Source: CAVQGF01 sp045807945 (lineage in GTDB: Bacteria; Acidobacteriota; Terriglobia; Terriglobales; Acidobacteriaceae). Taken from it: a DNA stretch of 64,000 nt. The stretch is taken from positions 62,001-126,000 of the forward strand of contig JBJMGI010000097.1 in assembly GCA_045807945.1 (NCBI GenBank), written 5' to 3'. Positions within the stretch are counted from its first letter, which is position 1. The number at the start of each line of letters is the position of its first letter. Positions 1 through 8,368 of this stretch are shown here, one piece after another. The position numbers and the translations under genes are program-made. The notes under the pieces were generated by a model. That model had not been told where the DNA came from. It saw nothing but the letters and a program-made list of their open reading frames with translations, and searched no databases.

Positions 1-441
1 CAATGCCACCGGCTCCCCAGGTTCCAGGTGCGAGAGGAACTTCAAGATCTCAACCTTCGCTCGGTTCTGGTCCAGGAACGCTGTGTTCAGGGTGTCGAGC
101 ACGACAATGGTCACACGCGCCTGTGTGGCTTCGGGCTTCACGGTATTGGTGAAGACATCGTGCGCATTGGCGAGCTGCATCACACGCGGTTCGGTGTGGA
201 CCGGCTCGAAGACCGTGATCCCTTTTTCCTTGTCGTCCTCAAGGATCACGAAGTCTTCTTTCTTGAGACCGTGGACGTGTTCACCTTTTTTATCGGTGAC
301 CACCACCGGCACCAGAACCAGCTCGGCTTTCGTTTGAAAGGTCGGGAGCTCCGTCTGAGGCTTGGCCGGGGCGGAGTTCTGGGCGTAGGCGAGCGCCAGC
401 GCAAACACCGGCAGAGCCAACATTTTTGGCACGAAACGCAT
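1..441 (-). CDS. Acidobacterial VWFA-related secreted protein (3' end outside window)
   Basis: The first 147 codons are present and the frame is open to the window edge. It starts MRFVPKMLALPVFALALAYA, a signal peptide. It is followed by a strand-rich stretch with VVVTDKKGEHVHGLKKEDF and VILEDDKEKGITVFEP, then TIVVLDTLNTAFLDQNRAK, the beginning of a von Willebrand factor A fold. This arrangement is typical of the VWFA-related family described from Acidobacteria (TIGR03436). Members are exported and multiply paralogous; their function is unknown. A CATAAT -10-like box lies about 20 nt upstream. It diverges from bshC. Family assignment is from memory of the motif pattern; the C-terminal half is not visible. 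Confidence 0.82.
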   Translation of the reverse strand, partial: MRFVPKMLALPVFALALAYAQNSAPAKPQTELPTFQTKAELVLVPVVVTDKKGEHVHGLKKEDFVILEDDKEKGITVFEPVHTEPRVMQLANAHDVFTNTVKPEATQARVTIVVLDTLNTAFLDQNRAKVEILKFLSHLEPGEPVAL

Positions 442-562
442 GAGGTCACCAGCTACAAAGGATTATGGAAGTCTATCGCAGCCGTGTAAATTGTTAGCAT
501 CGAAAAGAGCGACATCGAATCCAACTTCCCGTGCCCATTCCACGCCAACTCGGGGCCCACGC

Positions 563-2158
563 ATGAACGCGGAATGTATCCCGTTCGACAAGCTGCCACA
601 TCCTTCTAAGTTGTTCGACGATTTTCTCTCAGGAAAGCTGAAGAGCTTTTATCCGCACTCAGTGCGATTTGGCGAATGGTGTGCCGACGAGGCGAAGAGG
701 ATCAAGTACGACGCAAGCCGCAGGAAATCGGTCGCGGACGTTTTGGAAGCCCAGAATTCATCATGGGGCGCCTCATCGAAAAGCATCGAGAACATCGGGA
801 GGCTGCGTGCCGGCGCCTGTGCCGTCGTCACCGGACAACAGGCAGGACTTTTCGGCGGTCCACTCTTCTCCATTCTCAAAGCCATCACAGCTATCAAGTT
901 GGCGGAAGAGGCGCGGCAAAAGAGAGTTGATGCCGTCCCCATTTTCTGGCTCGCCACCGAGGACCATGATTTTGCGGAGGTAAACCACGTCGCAGTCGTG
1001 GAGAAGCATCACCTCCGCCGACTAGAACTGAGCGCAGGTGGAGTAGAGGGAGCCCCGGTCGGTGCCCGTCCACTTGGAAAAGACGTTGAAGCGGCGGTGA
1101 GTGCATTTGCCGAGGCGCTCGGCGATTCCAACGCAACAGAGCTCATCCGTTCTTTTTATCGCCCGGGCGAAACGCTTGGCTCTGCGATGGCGAAGCTCTT
1201 TGCCGAGCTGTTCGGCGACTACGGCTTGATCCTGCTCGATCCGTTGAACACCCAACTTCACCGGATCGCCTCGCCTGTCCTGGTCGATTCCATCAAACAC
1301 TCTGAAGAGCTGGACCACAAGCTTCTGCAACGCGGGAAAGAACTTGAAGCTGCCGGCTACAGTCAACAAGTGAAGGTCACGGACTCTTCAACCCTTTTAT
1401 TCTCGCTTGAGAGCGGGGCGCGCGTTCCCATCAAACGCGCCAATGGAAAATTCACTATAGGCAAAGAATCAGTCAGCGCTGCTGATCTGGAGAAACGGAT
1501 CGCGCAGGCGCCTGAGAAATTCAGCGCGAACGTTTTGCTTCGCCCGGTGATGCAGGACTTCCTTCTGCCGACTCTCACCTACGTCGGCGGACAGGCGGAA
1601 ATCGCCTACTTCGCGCAGTGTGAGGTGGTCTACAAGACGCTGCTCGGCCGGGTGACTCCGATCCTGCCGCGATGTAGTGCGACACTGATCGAAGAGCGTC
1701 AGCAGAAGGTCATGGAAAAGTTTTCGCTTGGGCTGATGGAGATGTTCCAAGGTCCTGAACGATTGAAGAAGTTGATTGCGGCGCGCGTGCTGCCCGCCGA
1801 TCTGCAGAGCGATTTCCATAAAGCCACTGAGAATCTCGACTCCTCGCTCGAGCCCATCATGCATACCTTGCAGAAGCTCGATCCCACGCTGGCCGAGGCG
1901 GCCAAACGCTCCGCTTCCAAAATGCGGTACCAGCTCGATCGCCTGCGCAACCTTGCCGTCAAAGCCGAGCTGGGCAGGAATGAAGCCATCGCTCGCAAAT
2001 CTGAGGAACTGTCCGCCGCGCTTTTTCCAAACGGAACCCTGCAGGAGCGCGAGATCGCAGGAGTCAGCTATCTCGCGCGGCATGGTATGGCGCTCATCGC
2101 GAAACTGCATGACGTCTTGCAGACCTCGTGCCCCGGCCACCAGATCGTTAAACTTTGA
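563..2158 (+). CDS. bshC: Bacillithiol biosynthesis cysteine-adding enzyme BshC
   Basis: This is the putative ligase that adds cysteine to glucosaminyl-malate in the last step of bacillithiol synthesis (cytosolic). Diagnostic BshC motifs are visible: VTGQQAGLFGGPLFSILKAI, then FWLATEDHDFAEVNH, and further on LPTLTYVGGQAEIAYFAQ. The C-terminal third is helical and probably coiled-coil. From the ATG at 563 the protein is 531 residues, matching the usual ~530-540. The frame is open upstream to 440, but those codons (rich in Thr/Pro/Ser) do not resemble the family, so MNAECIPFDKLPH is taken as the start. bshA and bshB are not in the window. The gene stands alone between a divergent gene and a small downstream ORF. 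Confidence 0.93.
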   Translation: MNAECIPFDKLPHPSKLFDDFLSGKLKSFYPHSVRFGEWCADEAKRIKYDASRRKSVADVLEAQNSSWGASSKSIENIGRLRAGACAVVTGQQAGLFGGPLFSILKAITAIKLAEEARQKRVDAVPIFWLATEDHDFAEVNHVAVVEKHHLRRLELSAGGVEGAPVGARPLGKDVEAAVSAFAEALGDSNATELIRSFYRPGETLGSAMAKLFAELFGDYGLILLDPLNTQLHRIASPVLVDSIKHSEELDHKLLQRGKELEAAGYSQQVKVTDSSTLLFSLESGARVPIKRANGKFTIGKESVSAADLEKRIAQAPEKFSANVLLRPVMQDFLLPTLTYVGGQAEIAYFAQCEVVYKTLLGRVTPILPRCSATLIEERQQKVMEKFSLGLMEMFQGPERLKKLIAARVLPADLQSDFHKATENLDSSLEPIMHTLQKLDPTLAEAAKRSASKMRYQLDRLRNLAVKAELGRNEAIARKSEELSAALFPNGTLQEREIAGVSYLARHGMALIAKLHDVLQTSCPGHQIVKL

Positions 2159-2203
2159 TGAATTCGCCTGATTCGGCAGCGGAATTGCTGCTATCATCCC
2201 GCT

Positions 2204-2512
2204 ATGGCGAAGCAGACCAGTGAGCCCTTTGACGTCGGCTGCCCCTGCTGCGGTGCGGTCCTGAAAGTGGACTCCGTCACTAAGCAGGTCATTGCACATA
2301 CCGCCAAAGCCGCTCCCAAGATGTTTCAGGACTTCGAAGAGGCCACCAAGGCCATGCGCGATCAGGATTCGCGCCGCGAGTCGCTCTTCCAGCAATCTGT
2401 TTTGGCTGAGAAGAACAAGGCCGACTTGTTGGAAAAGAAATTCCAGGAAGCGGTAAAGCGCGCCAAAGAAGCTCCTGATACCAAGCACGTTCGCGACATA
2501 GACCTGGGGTAG
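2204..2512 (+). CDS. Small conserved protein with a CPCC cysteine cluster
   Basis: This 102-residue protein has an N-terminal VGCPCCGAVLKVD stretch, which looks like half a zinc knuckle followed by two short strands. The remainder is highly charged and helical (residues ~35-95, rich in K/E/Q), likely a coiled coil. I do not recognise a named family. It ends 4 nt before the glycerophosphodiesterase start, so the two are probably cotranscribed. A TATCAT box (2192-2197) sits 6 nt before the ATG with no Shine-Dalgarno sequence, so a leaderless mRNA is likely. Coding nature is supported by clean composition and context. Confidence 0.75.
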   Translation: MAKQTSEPFDVGCPCCGAVLKVDSVTKQVIAHTAKAAPKMFQDFEEATKAMRDQDSRRESLFQQSVLAEKNKADLLEKKFQEAVKRAKEAPDTKHVRDIDLG

Positions 2513-2516
2513 CCCC

Positions 2517-3218
2517 ATGCCTCGCGCAACTGACCGGCCCATCTCAGGAAAGAGGCCGATCCTTTTAGGCCACCGCGGCGCCAGCAAATACGCTCCAGAA
2601 AATACCTTCGAAGCCTTCGATCTTGCTCTAGAACATGGCTGCGACGGTTTTGAACTTGACGCTCGCCTCACCTCCGACGCGAAGGCGCTCATCTGCCACG
2701 ACCGCGACCGCGATGGCAAGCTGCTGGCGGATTGCATCGCCGCAAAGTTTCCCGGGCTGCTGGCGATGGAAGAAGTCCTATCGCGATACGGCAGCAAGGC
2801 TTTCATCAACTTAGAATTAAAAGTTGAAGGATTGCATGACTTTGTCCTCGGCGCGTACCGCAGCTCGGCCCCGCAGCGGTTCATGGTTTCATCGTTCAAG
2901 CCAGAGGCGCTGATCGCGCTATACGAGCTCAAGCCCGAGTTTCCTTTGGGATTGATCTGCAAGACCGAGCAGCAACTTTCTGTTTGGGGTCAGGTCCCTC
3001 TGGATGTCCTGATCGCGCATTCGTCTCTGGTGACTGAGGAATTGCGGTCGCTCACGGGAAATGCCGGCAAACAGCTCTTTGTGTGGACCATCAACCGGCA
3101 AGGCGACATGCGGCACTTCGCAGATATGGGCGTGGACGGCATCATTTCGGACGACACCGCTTTGTTGGCGAGAACTTTCGGGCAGGCTAAATCTTTACCG
3201 GCGACCGCTTTGGGTTAG
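2517..3218 (+). CDS. Glycerophosphodiester phosphodiesterase
   Basis: It hydrolyses glycerophosphodiesters to sn-glycerol 3-phosphate and an alcohol. Signature motifs are LGHRGASKYAPENTFEAF near the N terminus and GCDGFELDARLTSD, holding the catalytic His and metal-binding Glu/Asp. CHDRDRDGK carries the second catalytic His, and the C-terminal WTINRQGDMRHFADMGVDGI is the usual end of the barrel. The 233 residues match small cytosolic GDPDs of the UgpQ type; no signal peptide is seen. The last 24 nt overlap the 3' end of glpD on the other strand. Its product is the substrate of GlpD, so the convergent pair covers successive steps of glycerophospholipid recycling. Confidence 0.93.
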   Translation: MPRATDRPISGKRPILLGHRGASKYAPENTFEAFDLALEHGCDGFELDARLTSDAKALICHDRDRDGKLLADCIAAKFPGLLAMEEVLSRYGSKAFINLELKVEGLHDFVLGAYRSSAPQRFMVSSFKPEALIALYELKPEFPLGLICKTEQQLSVWGQVPLDVLIAHSSLVTEELRSLTGNAGKQLFVWTINRQGDMRHFADMGVDGIISDDTALLARTFGQAKSLPATALG

Positions 3219-4841
3219 CTGCGGCCGCCACTCGCGCTCGCTTGGATGCAGGAACGCGGCGCGCTCCGCTTCGAATTGCTCCAGTTCGCTGCTGATGCGG
3301 GTGGAAGTCCAGCCGAATGCACGGCCGATCTTCTCCGCTGACTGGTGGCTACACTCTTCTGACCAGCATGCGCCGAGCGCTACCGGGACGCGGCGCAGCA
3401 AGACGTCGCCCAGCGTGATCGCCTTCTCATAGCGCATTGCCTGCGCAACCTCCGCCAGAATGTGCGGTGAATGGTCGCAGATGAAAGCGCGCCACACCGG
3501 ATCGGAAGCTGCCAGCCGGGTGACCGAGAGCGCTTCTGCTCCGTGCCATTCTGCGATCGCGTGCGCGCTTGCCTGTGATATTCCAGCTGCTGAACTCATC
3601 TGCCGCGCCCATTGCTCCAGAGCGGAATCGATGCCGTCCGACGAGGGAGCCGCACAAAGTTCGATCGCGGGCTCAGCAACCTTGATCCCGATTTTGCGGA
3701 CGCAATCGCGCGCCAGCTTCGCCGCTGTTGTCAGCTTGCCACCGATCACCGAGATCACTCCACCGGCGCCGTCGTGCGCATGATCGAAAAGCACATGACG
3801 GCGTGATATCGCTGCGGCGTTCTCGCCGGGAGCGTAGGGCAGTGGACGAATCCCTGCGAACCCGTAGCGAACGTCACGGGCACTTAGTCCGCAATTCGGA
3901 AACAAGCGCGATAGGTGTCGCAATAGGTAGTCGATCTCGTGGAGTGAAGGCGCTGCTTCGCCGGGATCGCCATCGTCAAACACTTCCGTCGTGCCAAGCA
4001 AAAGTTGGCTATTCCACGGCAGAAGAAAAATGGGACGCCCGTCTTGCGCCTCGGTGTAAACCGGATTCTCCGGAGCGCCGGGAAAAGTCGGTAGCACGAT
4101 ATGCGAGCCGCGGACTCCGCCCACCATTCGTGTTCTGGAAGGAACGCCAGCTTGCGCGCAGAAGCGGTCAGCCCATGGGCCTGTAGCATTGATCAGCCAG
4201 TCGCAATCCACGTGCGATTCATCGCCGGTGAGTGCGTCGCGAAGACGCAGCCGACGCATGGCTCCGTTCACGAACTTCGCTTCCAAAACCTCGGTGTGAT
4301 TTCGGGCTTCCGCACCGGCTCGAATTGCCGCTCTCAACCACTCCGCAACCAGCCGTTCAGGGAATTCGCACTGCGCGTCCTGGTAATCGAAGCAGGCCAG
4401 CTTGCCGCCCACCTGTAGGGAATCCTCGAGAGCCGTTGTAGAGAAATCATTTTGGCGGACGTGAGCGATCTTGCCGTAAATAAACAATCCAGCGCGGATG
4501 GCGAGCGCGCTGCGCATACCGCGGCCATCTTGAACGGCCAGAACGAACTTCCGGCGCCGTACCAGGTGCGGATGTGACCGCAGCAACCGCTCTCGCTCCC
4601 GCAGAGACTCCCGTACCAGCCCAAGTTCGCCATGCTCCAAATAGCGCAGACCGCCATGGATGATGCGGCTGGAGCGGCTGGTCGTGCCTGCTCCGAAGTC
4701 AGATTTCTCCACCAGCAGCGTGCGCTTTCCCGCGCGGGCGCACTCACCCGCCATAGCCACGCCATTGATACCCCCGCCCACGACGACCACGTCGAAGTGC
4801 TTGCCATCCAGCGGCGCATGTGTAGGTATGCAGCTACTCAC
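3195..4841 (-). CDS. glpD: Aerobic glycerol-3-phosphate dehydrogenase
   Basis: FAD-dependent, membrane-associated enzyme oxidising glycerol 3-phosphate to dihydroxyacetone phosphate and passing electrons to quinone. The N terminus holds the dinucleotide-binding motif VVVVGGGINGVAMAGECA and an acidic VEKSDFGAGTTSRSS, followed by IHGGLRYLEHGELGLVRESL, typical of GlpD. FAGIRPLPYAPGENAA and VISVIGGKLTTAAKLARD are the C-terminal FAD-domain hallmarks. The length of 548 residues is normal. The chosen start is a GTG; no better ATG lies between it and the Rossmann motif. It is convergent with, and overlaps, the glycerophosphodiesterase. Confidence 0.95.
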   Translation of the reverse strand: MSSCIPTHAPLDGKHFDVVVVGGGINGVAMAGECARAGKRTLLVEKSDFGAGTTSRSSRIIHGGLRYLEHGELGLVRESLRERERLLRSHPHLVRRRKFVLAVQDGRGMRSALAIRAGLFIYGKIAHVRQNDFSTTALEDSLQVGGKLACFDYQDAQCEFPERLVAEWLRAAIRAGAEARNHTEVLEAKFVNGAMRRLRLRDALTGDESHVDCDWLINATGPWADRFCAQAGVPSRTRMVGGVRGSHIVLPTFPGAPENPVYTEAQDGRPIFLLPWNSQLLLGTTEVFDDGDPGEAAPSLHEIDYLLRHLSRLFPNCGLSARDVRYGFAGIRPLPYAPGENAAAISRRHVLFDHAHDGAGGVISVIGGKLTTAAKLARDCVRKIGIKVAEPAIELCAAPSSDGIDSALEQWARQMSSAAGISQASAHAIAEWHGAEALSVTRLAASDPVWRAFICDHSPHILAEVAQAMRYEKAITLGDVLLRRVPVALGACWSEECSHQSAEKIGRAFGWTSTRISSELEQFEAERAAFLHPSEREWRPQLTQSGRR

Positions 4842-4877
4842 ACTTGTTTGGATGCGGGAACGGGACGCGGCGGGCGG

Positions 4878-6599
4878 CTAAACGTAGAGCTGAGGGCTAA
4901 GGCTGGGGAAGATGGAATCCCGCTCCTCGATATGGACGAGCGTCTGCATGCCGCCGGCGGGCAGGGCCTTCTTAGACGTGTAGTGCTCGTAGATGCCGAT
5001 CAAGGCCCGAAGCTGCTCTAGATGCGTGCTGAAGCGTTCCTCAGCGTAGTCGCGCGCCGCACCGGTGGTGATCAGGAATTGCCAGTCGCTCGATTCCAGC
5101 AGCATCAGCTCGCGGCAGATCTGCTTAGCGAGGCGATCGGCAAGCGCATCGCTGCGCCAGCGGCCGCCCTCCACGATCTGCTGCACCTTGATCTCTGAAG
5201 GATAAATATTCTTCCACGTCCACTCGGTGTCATGGTTCAGCCAGACTTCGTCTGTGCCGTTCTTACCCCACGAACCTTCAGGAAGTGACAAGAATCCGGA
5301 CGGCGGGAATTTATCCAGATACTCGCCAGCTGTTGTTAGCCGGATCTGCGAGCCGGGATGCGAGAGATTCAGCGCCAGATTTTTCAGGAACTCCGGACCT
5401 TCGAACCACCAATGCCCGAAAAGTTCCGCGTCGAAGGGCGCGCACAAGATCGGCGGCTGTCCGTCGCCGGGAGTCGCCGTGTCGAGCAGCACATGGTGAG
5501 CGAGTCCGGCGAAGTGCTGCGCGTGGTCTCGCGTGCGAGCGAGGGCGGCGTAAGGATCGTATTCCTGCTTGCTCCCAAGGTCGGCCTTTGACTGCGTCAC
5601 GCGCCAGTAGCGATGACCGCCAGGCCAATGCTTCTTGTGGAACTCAAGATAATTCGGGTCGCCGGGATATCCGGAATCGCCGCTCCAAACTTGAATGCCT
5701 GTTTTCGGATCGCGGGTGAAGAACGCGACTTTATGTTTCTCCGGCCCCGGAGTATCCGCCCAGTAGGGACGATAGAACGAGGCACGCGCCTGTCCGCCTT
5801 CGTACTCAGTCGCGATAGGCACTCCGCCGGCAAGCAGCTCATACGGAGTAAACAGCGCACGGCTCTCCACCATGTGCGTGTCCACAAAGAAGTACTCGAG
5901 GCCGTTTGCGTCAAGGATCTCTTCGATCCCGGCGCGCACCATCACCGTTTTCTTCGGCGTGGCCCCGTTCAGGTAGACGGGATAATGCCACTCGCCGCGC
6001 GGGCGATACGCGCACTCCGGCAGCCATATGCCCCGCGGACGCCGTCCGAAGAAGCGCTCATGGGTTTCCACTCCCATGCGTACCTGCGCCCGGATGGCAG
6101 CATCAGTGCCCAGCAATGCGAAGAAACCATGCGTCGCGCCGCAGGTGATGATCTCGATGGAGCCGAGATCATAAAAATGTTTGAAGGCCCGCACGATGTC
6201 GCGGTCGAGCGAATCGAAATTCCCTTGTGCTTCCGAAAAGAAGCGCTGCCAGAATTGTGCGACGCTCGCCTTGTGCAGCTCGCCTTTCGCGACGAACTGC
6301 TGCTCGTCTTTCTGCGCCGCTTCGATCTTTTGCTGAAGGTACTTCGGGAACTCTTCCTTAAAGGTTGGGTGCGAGAGCTGCTCCAGCAATACCGGAGAAA
6401 GATTGATGTTCGCCTTCAGCGCGGCGCCCGCTTTTTCCAAGTCCGTCATCACTCGCAAGAGGGGGATATACGTCTCGGCAGCGGCCTCGTGCAGCCAGTC
6501 AAGCCCGTGCGGCCAGGTGCCGTGGTGCACCACGTACGGCAGATGGGAGTGCAGCGTAAAGGTGATATACGCGGCCGCGTTGGTGGATTGACGTTGCAT
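4878..6599 (-). CDS. GH57 1,4-alpha-glucan branching enzyme (DUF1957 type)
   Basis: Family 57 glycoside hydrolases of this type move alpha-1,4 glucan segments to alpha-1,6 positions during glycogen synthesis. Motif 1 is LHSHLPYV (residues ~16-23), motif 2 CGATHGFFALL (~153-163), motif 3 GIWLPECAYRPRG with the nucleophile Glu at ~195, and motif 4 APFDAELFGHWWFEGPE with the catalytic Asp. The C-terminal DUF1957-like helical region follows, with LNHDTEWTWKNIYPSE. The length of 573 residues fits. No signal peptide, so cytosolic. A TAGACT-like -10 lies about 40 nt upstream. A second GH57 gene occurs at 44.5 kb; the two probably serve intracellular glucan metabolism. Confidence 0.9.
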   Translation of the reverse strand: MQRQSTNAAAYITFTLHSHLPYVVHHGTWPHGLDWLHEAAAETYIPLLRVMTDLEKAGAALKANINLSPVLLEQLSHPTFKEEFPKYLQQKIEAAQKDEQQFVAKGELHKASVAQFWQRFFSEAQGNFDSLDRDIVRAFKHFYDLGSIEIITCGATHGFFALLGTDAAIRAQVRMGVETHERFFGRRPRGIWLPECAYRPRGEWHYPVYLNGATPKKTVMVRAGIEEILDANGLEYFFVDTHMVESRALFTPYELLAGGVPIATEYEGGQARASFYRPYWADTPGPEKHKVAFFTRDPKTGIQVWSGDSGYPGDPNYLEFHKKHWPGGHRYWRVTQSKADLGSKQEYDPYAALARTRDHAQHFAGLAHHVLLDTATPGDGQPPILCAPFDAELFGHWWFEGPEFLKNLALNLSHPGSQIRLTTAGEYLDKFPPSGFLSLPEGSWGKNGTDEVWLNHDTEWTWKNIYPSEIKVQQIVEGGRWRSDALADRLAKQICRELMLLESSDWQFLITTGAARDYAEERFSTHLEQLRALIGIYEHYTSKKALPAGGMQTLVHIEERDSIFPSLSPQLYV

Positions 6600-6695
6600 G
6601 GGGGCTTCGTTCAGGGGACGAGATTCTTCAGTCTACTACAAGGCTGAGATGCTCCTGGCCTGCCATTTCGGTGTGCCTGTGATACAAAAACCTGC

Positions 6696-7607
6696 ATGGC
6701 CGATGTGAAAAAAACCACGGGAGAAAGATTCGAGCGGGCGGTCGAGATCATGGCGCGCTTGCGTGCCCCAGGTGGCTGCCCCTGGGACCGCGAACAGACC
6801 TTCGACTCCATCAAGCCATTCACTTTGGAAGAGACCTATGAGGTCCTCGAGGCCATAGACAATCGTGACTGGGACGAACTCACGGGCGAACTGGGCGATC
6901 TTCTGTTGCAGGTCCTCTTTTATTCCGAGATGGCGCAGGAAGAGAAACGTTTCTCCATTGACGATGTGCTCGATCGCTTGTCGAACAAGTTGGTCGGACG
7001 CCATCCCCACGTATTCGGGGATGTGAAAGCGGAAACATCGAGCGAAGTTCTGCGCAATTGGGAGCTGTTGAAAGCAGAAGAGAAGAGGAAGCGTCTAGAA
7101 GCAGGAGGAGGGAAGTCGGCAAAACCGGCCGGCGATCCGGATTCCGTTCTGGGGAATGTTTCTTCAGGAGTGCCCGCGATGCTTGAGGCCACCAAACTGA
7201 GCGCGCGCGCTGCGCACGTCGGCTTCGATTGGCCAACTCTGCGCGGCATCTTCGAGAAAATGCAGGAAGAGACACGAGAACTCGAAGAACACATCAACAC
7301 GCTTCCCGGCGGACTCGACCGAGCAAGAGGGAAGCACGGTATCGCGGGTTCGCGGGGCGACGAGCCGCTCTCGCCCGAGCAGTTGAAAAATATTGAAGGC
7401 GAGATCGGTGATCTGATGTTCACGCTCGTCAATCTCGCGCGCTATCTCGCGGTCGATCCCGAATCCGCATTGAAAAAGACGAACCGCAAATTCCGCCGCC
7501 GCTTCCAGTACGTGGAATCGAAACTCAAGCTGCGCGGCAGCAAGCTCGGGAGCGCTTCACTCGACGAGATGGAATCGCTTTGGCAGGAGGCGAAGACCGC
7601 CGAATGA
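6696..7607 (+). CDS. mazG: Nucleoside triphosphate pyrophosphohydrolase MazG
   Basis: It hydrolyses NTPs/dNTPs to the monophosphate and PPi, a house-cleaning activity. The first MazG domain is textbook: LRAPGGCPWDREQTFDSIKP, then LEETYEVLEAI and ELGDLLLQVLFY (the EExxE and ExxD metal-binding helices), ending in NKLVGRHPHVFGDV. The second domain (from ~residue 165) has a similar E-rich helix and EIGDLMFTLVNLARYL. The 303 residues exceed the ~265 of E. coli MazG because of a Lys/Gly linker (~120-150) and a Gly-rich insert before the last helices. It overlaps the next gene by 4 nt (ATGA). A TGTGATACAA extended -10 ends about 9 nt before the ATG. Confidence 0.95.
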   Translation: MADVKKTTGERFERAVEIMARLRAPGGCPWDREQTFDSIKPFTLEETYEVLEAIDNRDWDELTGELGDLLLQVLFYSEMAQEEKRFSIDDVLDRLSNKLVGRHPHVFGDVKAETSSEVLRNWELLKAEEKRKRLEAGGGKSAKPAGDPDSVLGNVSSGVPAMLEATKLSARAAHVGFDWPTLRGIFEKMQEETRELEEHINTLPGGLDRARGKHGIAGSRGDEPLSPEQLKNIEGEIGDLMFTLVNLARYLAVDPESALKKTNRKFRRRFQYVESKLKLRGSKLGSASLDEMESLWQEAKTAE

Positions 7608-8368
7608 GCGCTCCCACCATTCGCGCCTGCAAAGACATCCGCGAGCTCGAAGCCTGCGTCATGCTTCAAAAAGAAGTCTGGAACTTCGACGACGTCGATC
7701 TCATTCCGCTGCGGCTCTTCGTCGTTGCGACCAAGATCGGCGGACAAGTGATTGGCGCCTTCGATGCTGACGAGCTGATCGGCTTCGCCATGTCCATTCC
7801 CGGAACGCGGAACCGAAATGCCTATCTGCACTCGCACATGCTTGCGGTACGCGAGACCTTCCGCAACACCGGTCTTGGAAGAAAACTCAAGCTGGCCCAG
7901 CGCGACGACGCGCTTGGGCGCGGCATCCGGCTCATTGAATGGACCTTCGATCCGCTGGAGATCAAGAACGCATGGCTCAATATTGAGCGGCTCGGCGCCA
8001 TTGCTCGTCGCTACAATCCCAACCAATACGGGATGTCGTCATCGCCATTGCAAGGTGGCCTGCCAACGGACCGTCTGGTTGCAGAGTGGTGGCTGGATTC
8101 TGACCGCGTCAAGAAAGTGCTCTCAGGCTCCGAACCCACAGCCGAATCGCAGACGAAAATTTCGGTTCCGGGCGAGATCTACGATTGGAAGCGCGCCGCC
8201 GATCCTCGGGCAAGGGATCTACAGAGCCGCAATCGAGAGGCTTTCCAGAAGAATTTCAGCGCCGGACTTGCAGTGCTTCGCTTCGAGCGCGACTGCGCTA
8301 AAAATGGAACATATCTTCTCGGAAAATGGAATGAGGATCTGAATTTCGGATCGACCGCGAACGGCTAG
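7604..8368 (+). CDS. GNAT-family acetyltransferase-like protein (COG3375 type)
   Basis: This 254-residue protein resembles the predicted GNAT superfamily group COG3375. MLQKEVWNFDDVDLIPLRLF at the N terminus and the SHMLAVRETFRNTGLGRKLK segment match the acetyl-CoA-binding motif A (R/Q-x-x-G-x-G/A pattern, here RNTGLGRKLK). IEWTFDPLEIKNAWLNIERLG is characteristic of this group. The substrate is unknown. The start at 7604 is chosen because it overlaps the mazG stop as ATGA, implying translational coupling; an in-frame start 24 nt earlier lies inside mazG. Its stop codon interlocks with that of the convergent gene downstream (shared bases 8366-8367). Confidence 0.85.
   Translation: MSAPTIRACKDIRELEACVMLQKEVWNFDDVDLIPLRLFVVATKIGGQVIGAFDADELIGFAMSIPGTRNRNAYLHSHMLAVRETFRNTGLGRKLKLAQRDDALGRGIRLIEWTFDPLEIKNAWLNIERLGAIARRYNPNQYGMSSSPLQGGLPTDRLVAEWWLDSDRVKKVLSGSEPTAESQTKISVPGEIYDWKRAADPRARDLQSRNREAFQKNFSAGLAVLRFERDCAKNGTYLLGKWNEDLNFGSTANG

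Noticed and set aside
440..562. Upstream extension of bshC to position 440.
   Set aside because: The added 41 residues do not resemble BshC and overlap the start of the divergent gene.
1469..2962. A 497-codon open frame on the minus strand across bshC and the glycerophosphodiesterase.
   Set aside because: It crosses three well-supported genes, is rich in Arg/Ser/Leu without motifs, and is explained by high GC third positions in the true frame.
5613..6647. A 344-codon plus-strand frame across the GH57 branching-enzyme gene.
   Set aside because: The leftward GH57 frame has all four catalytic motifs; this one is its mirror.
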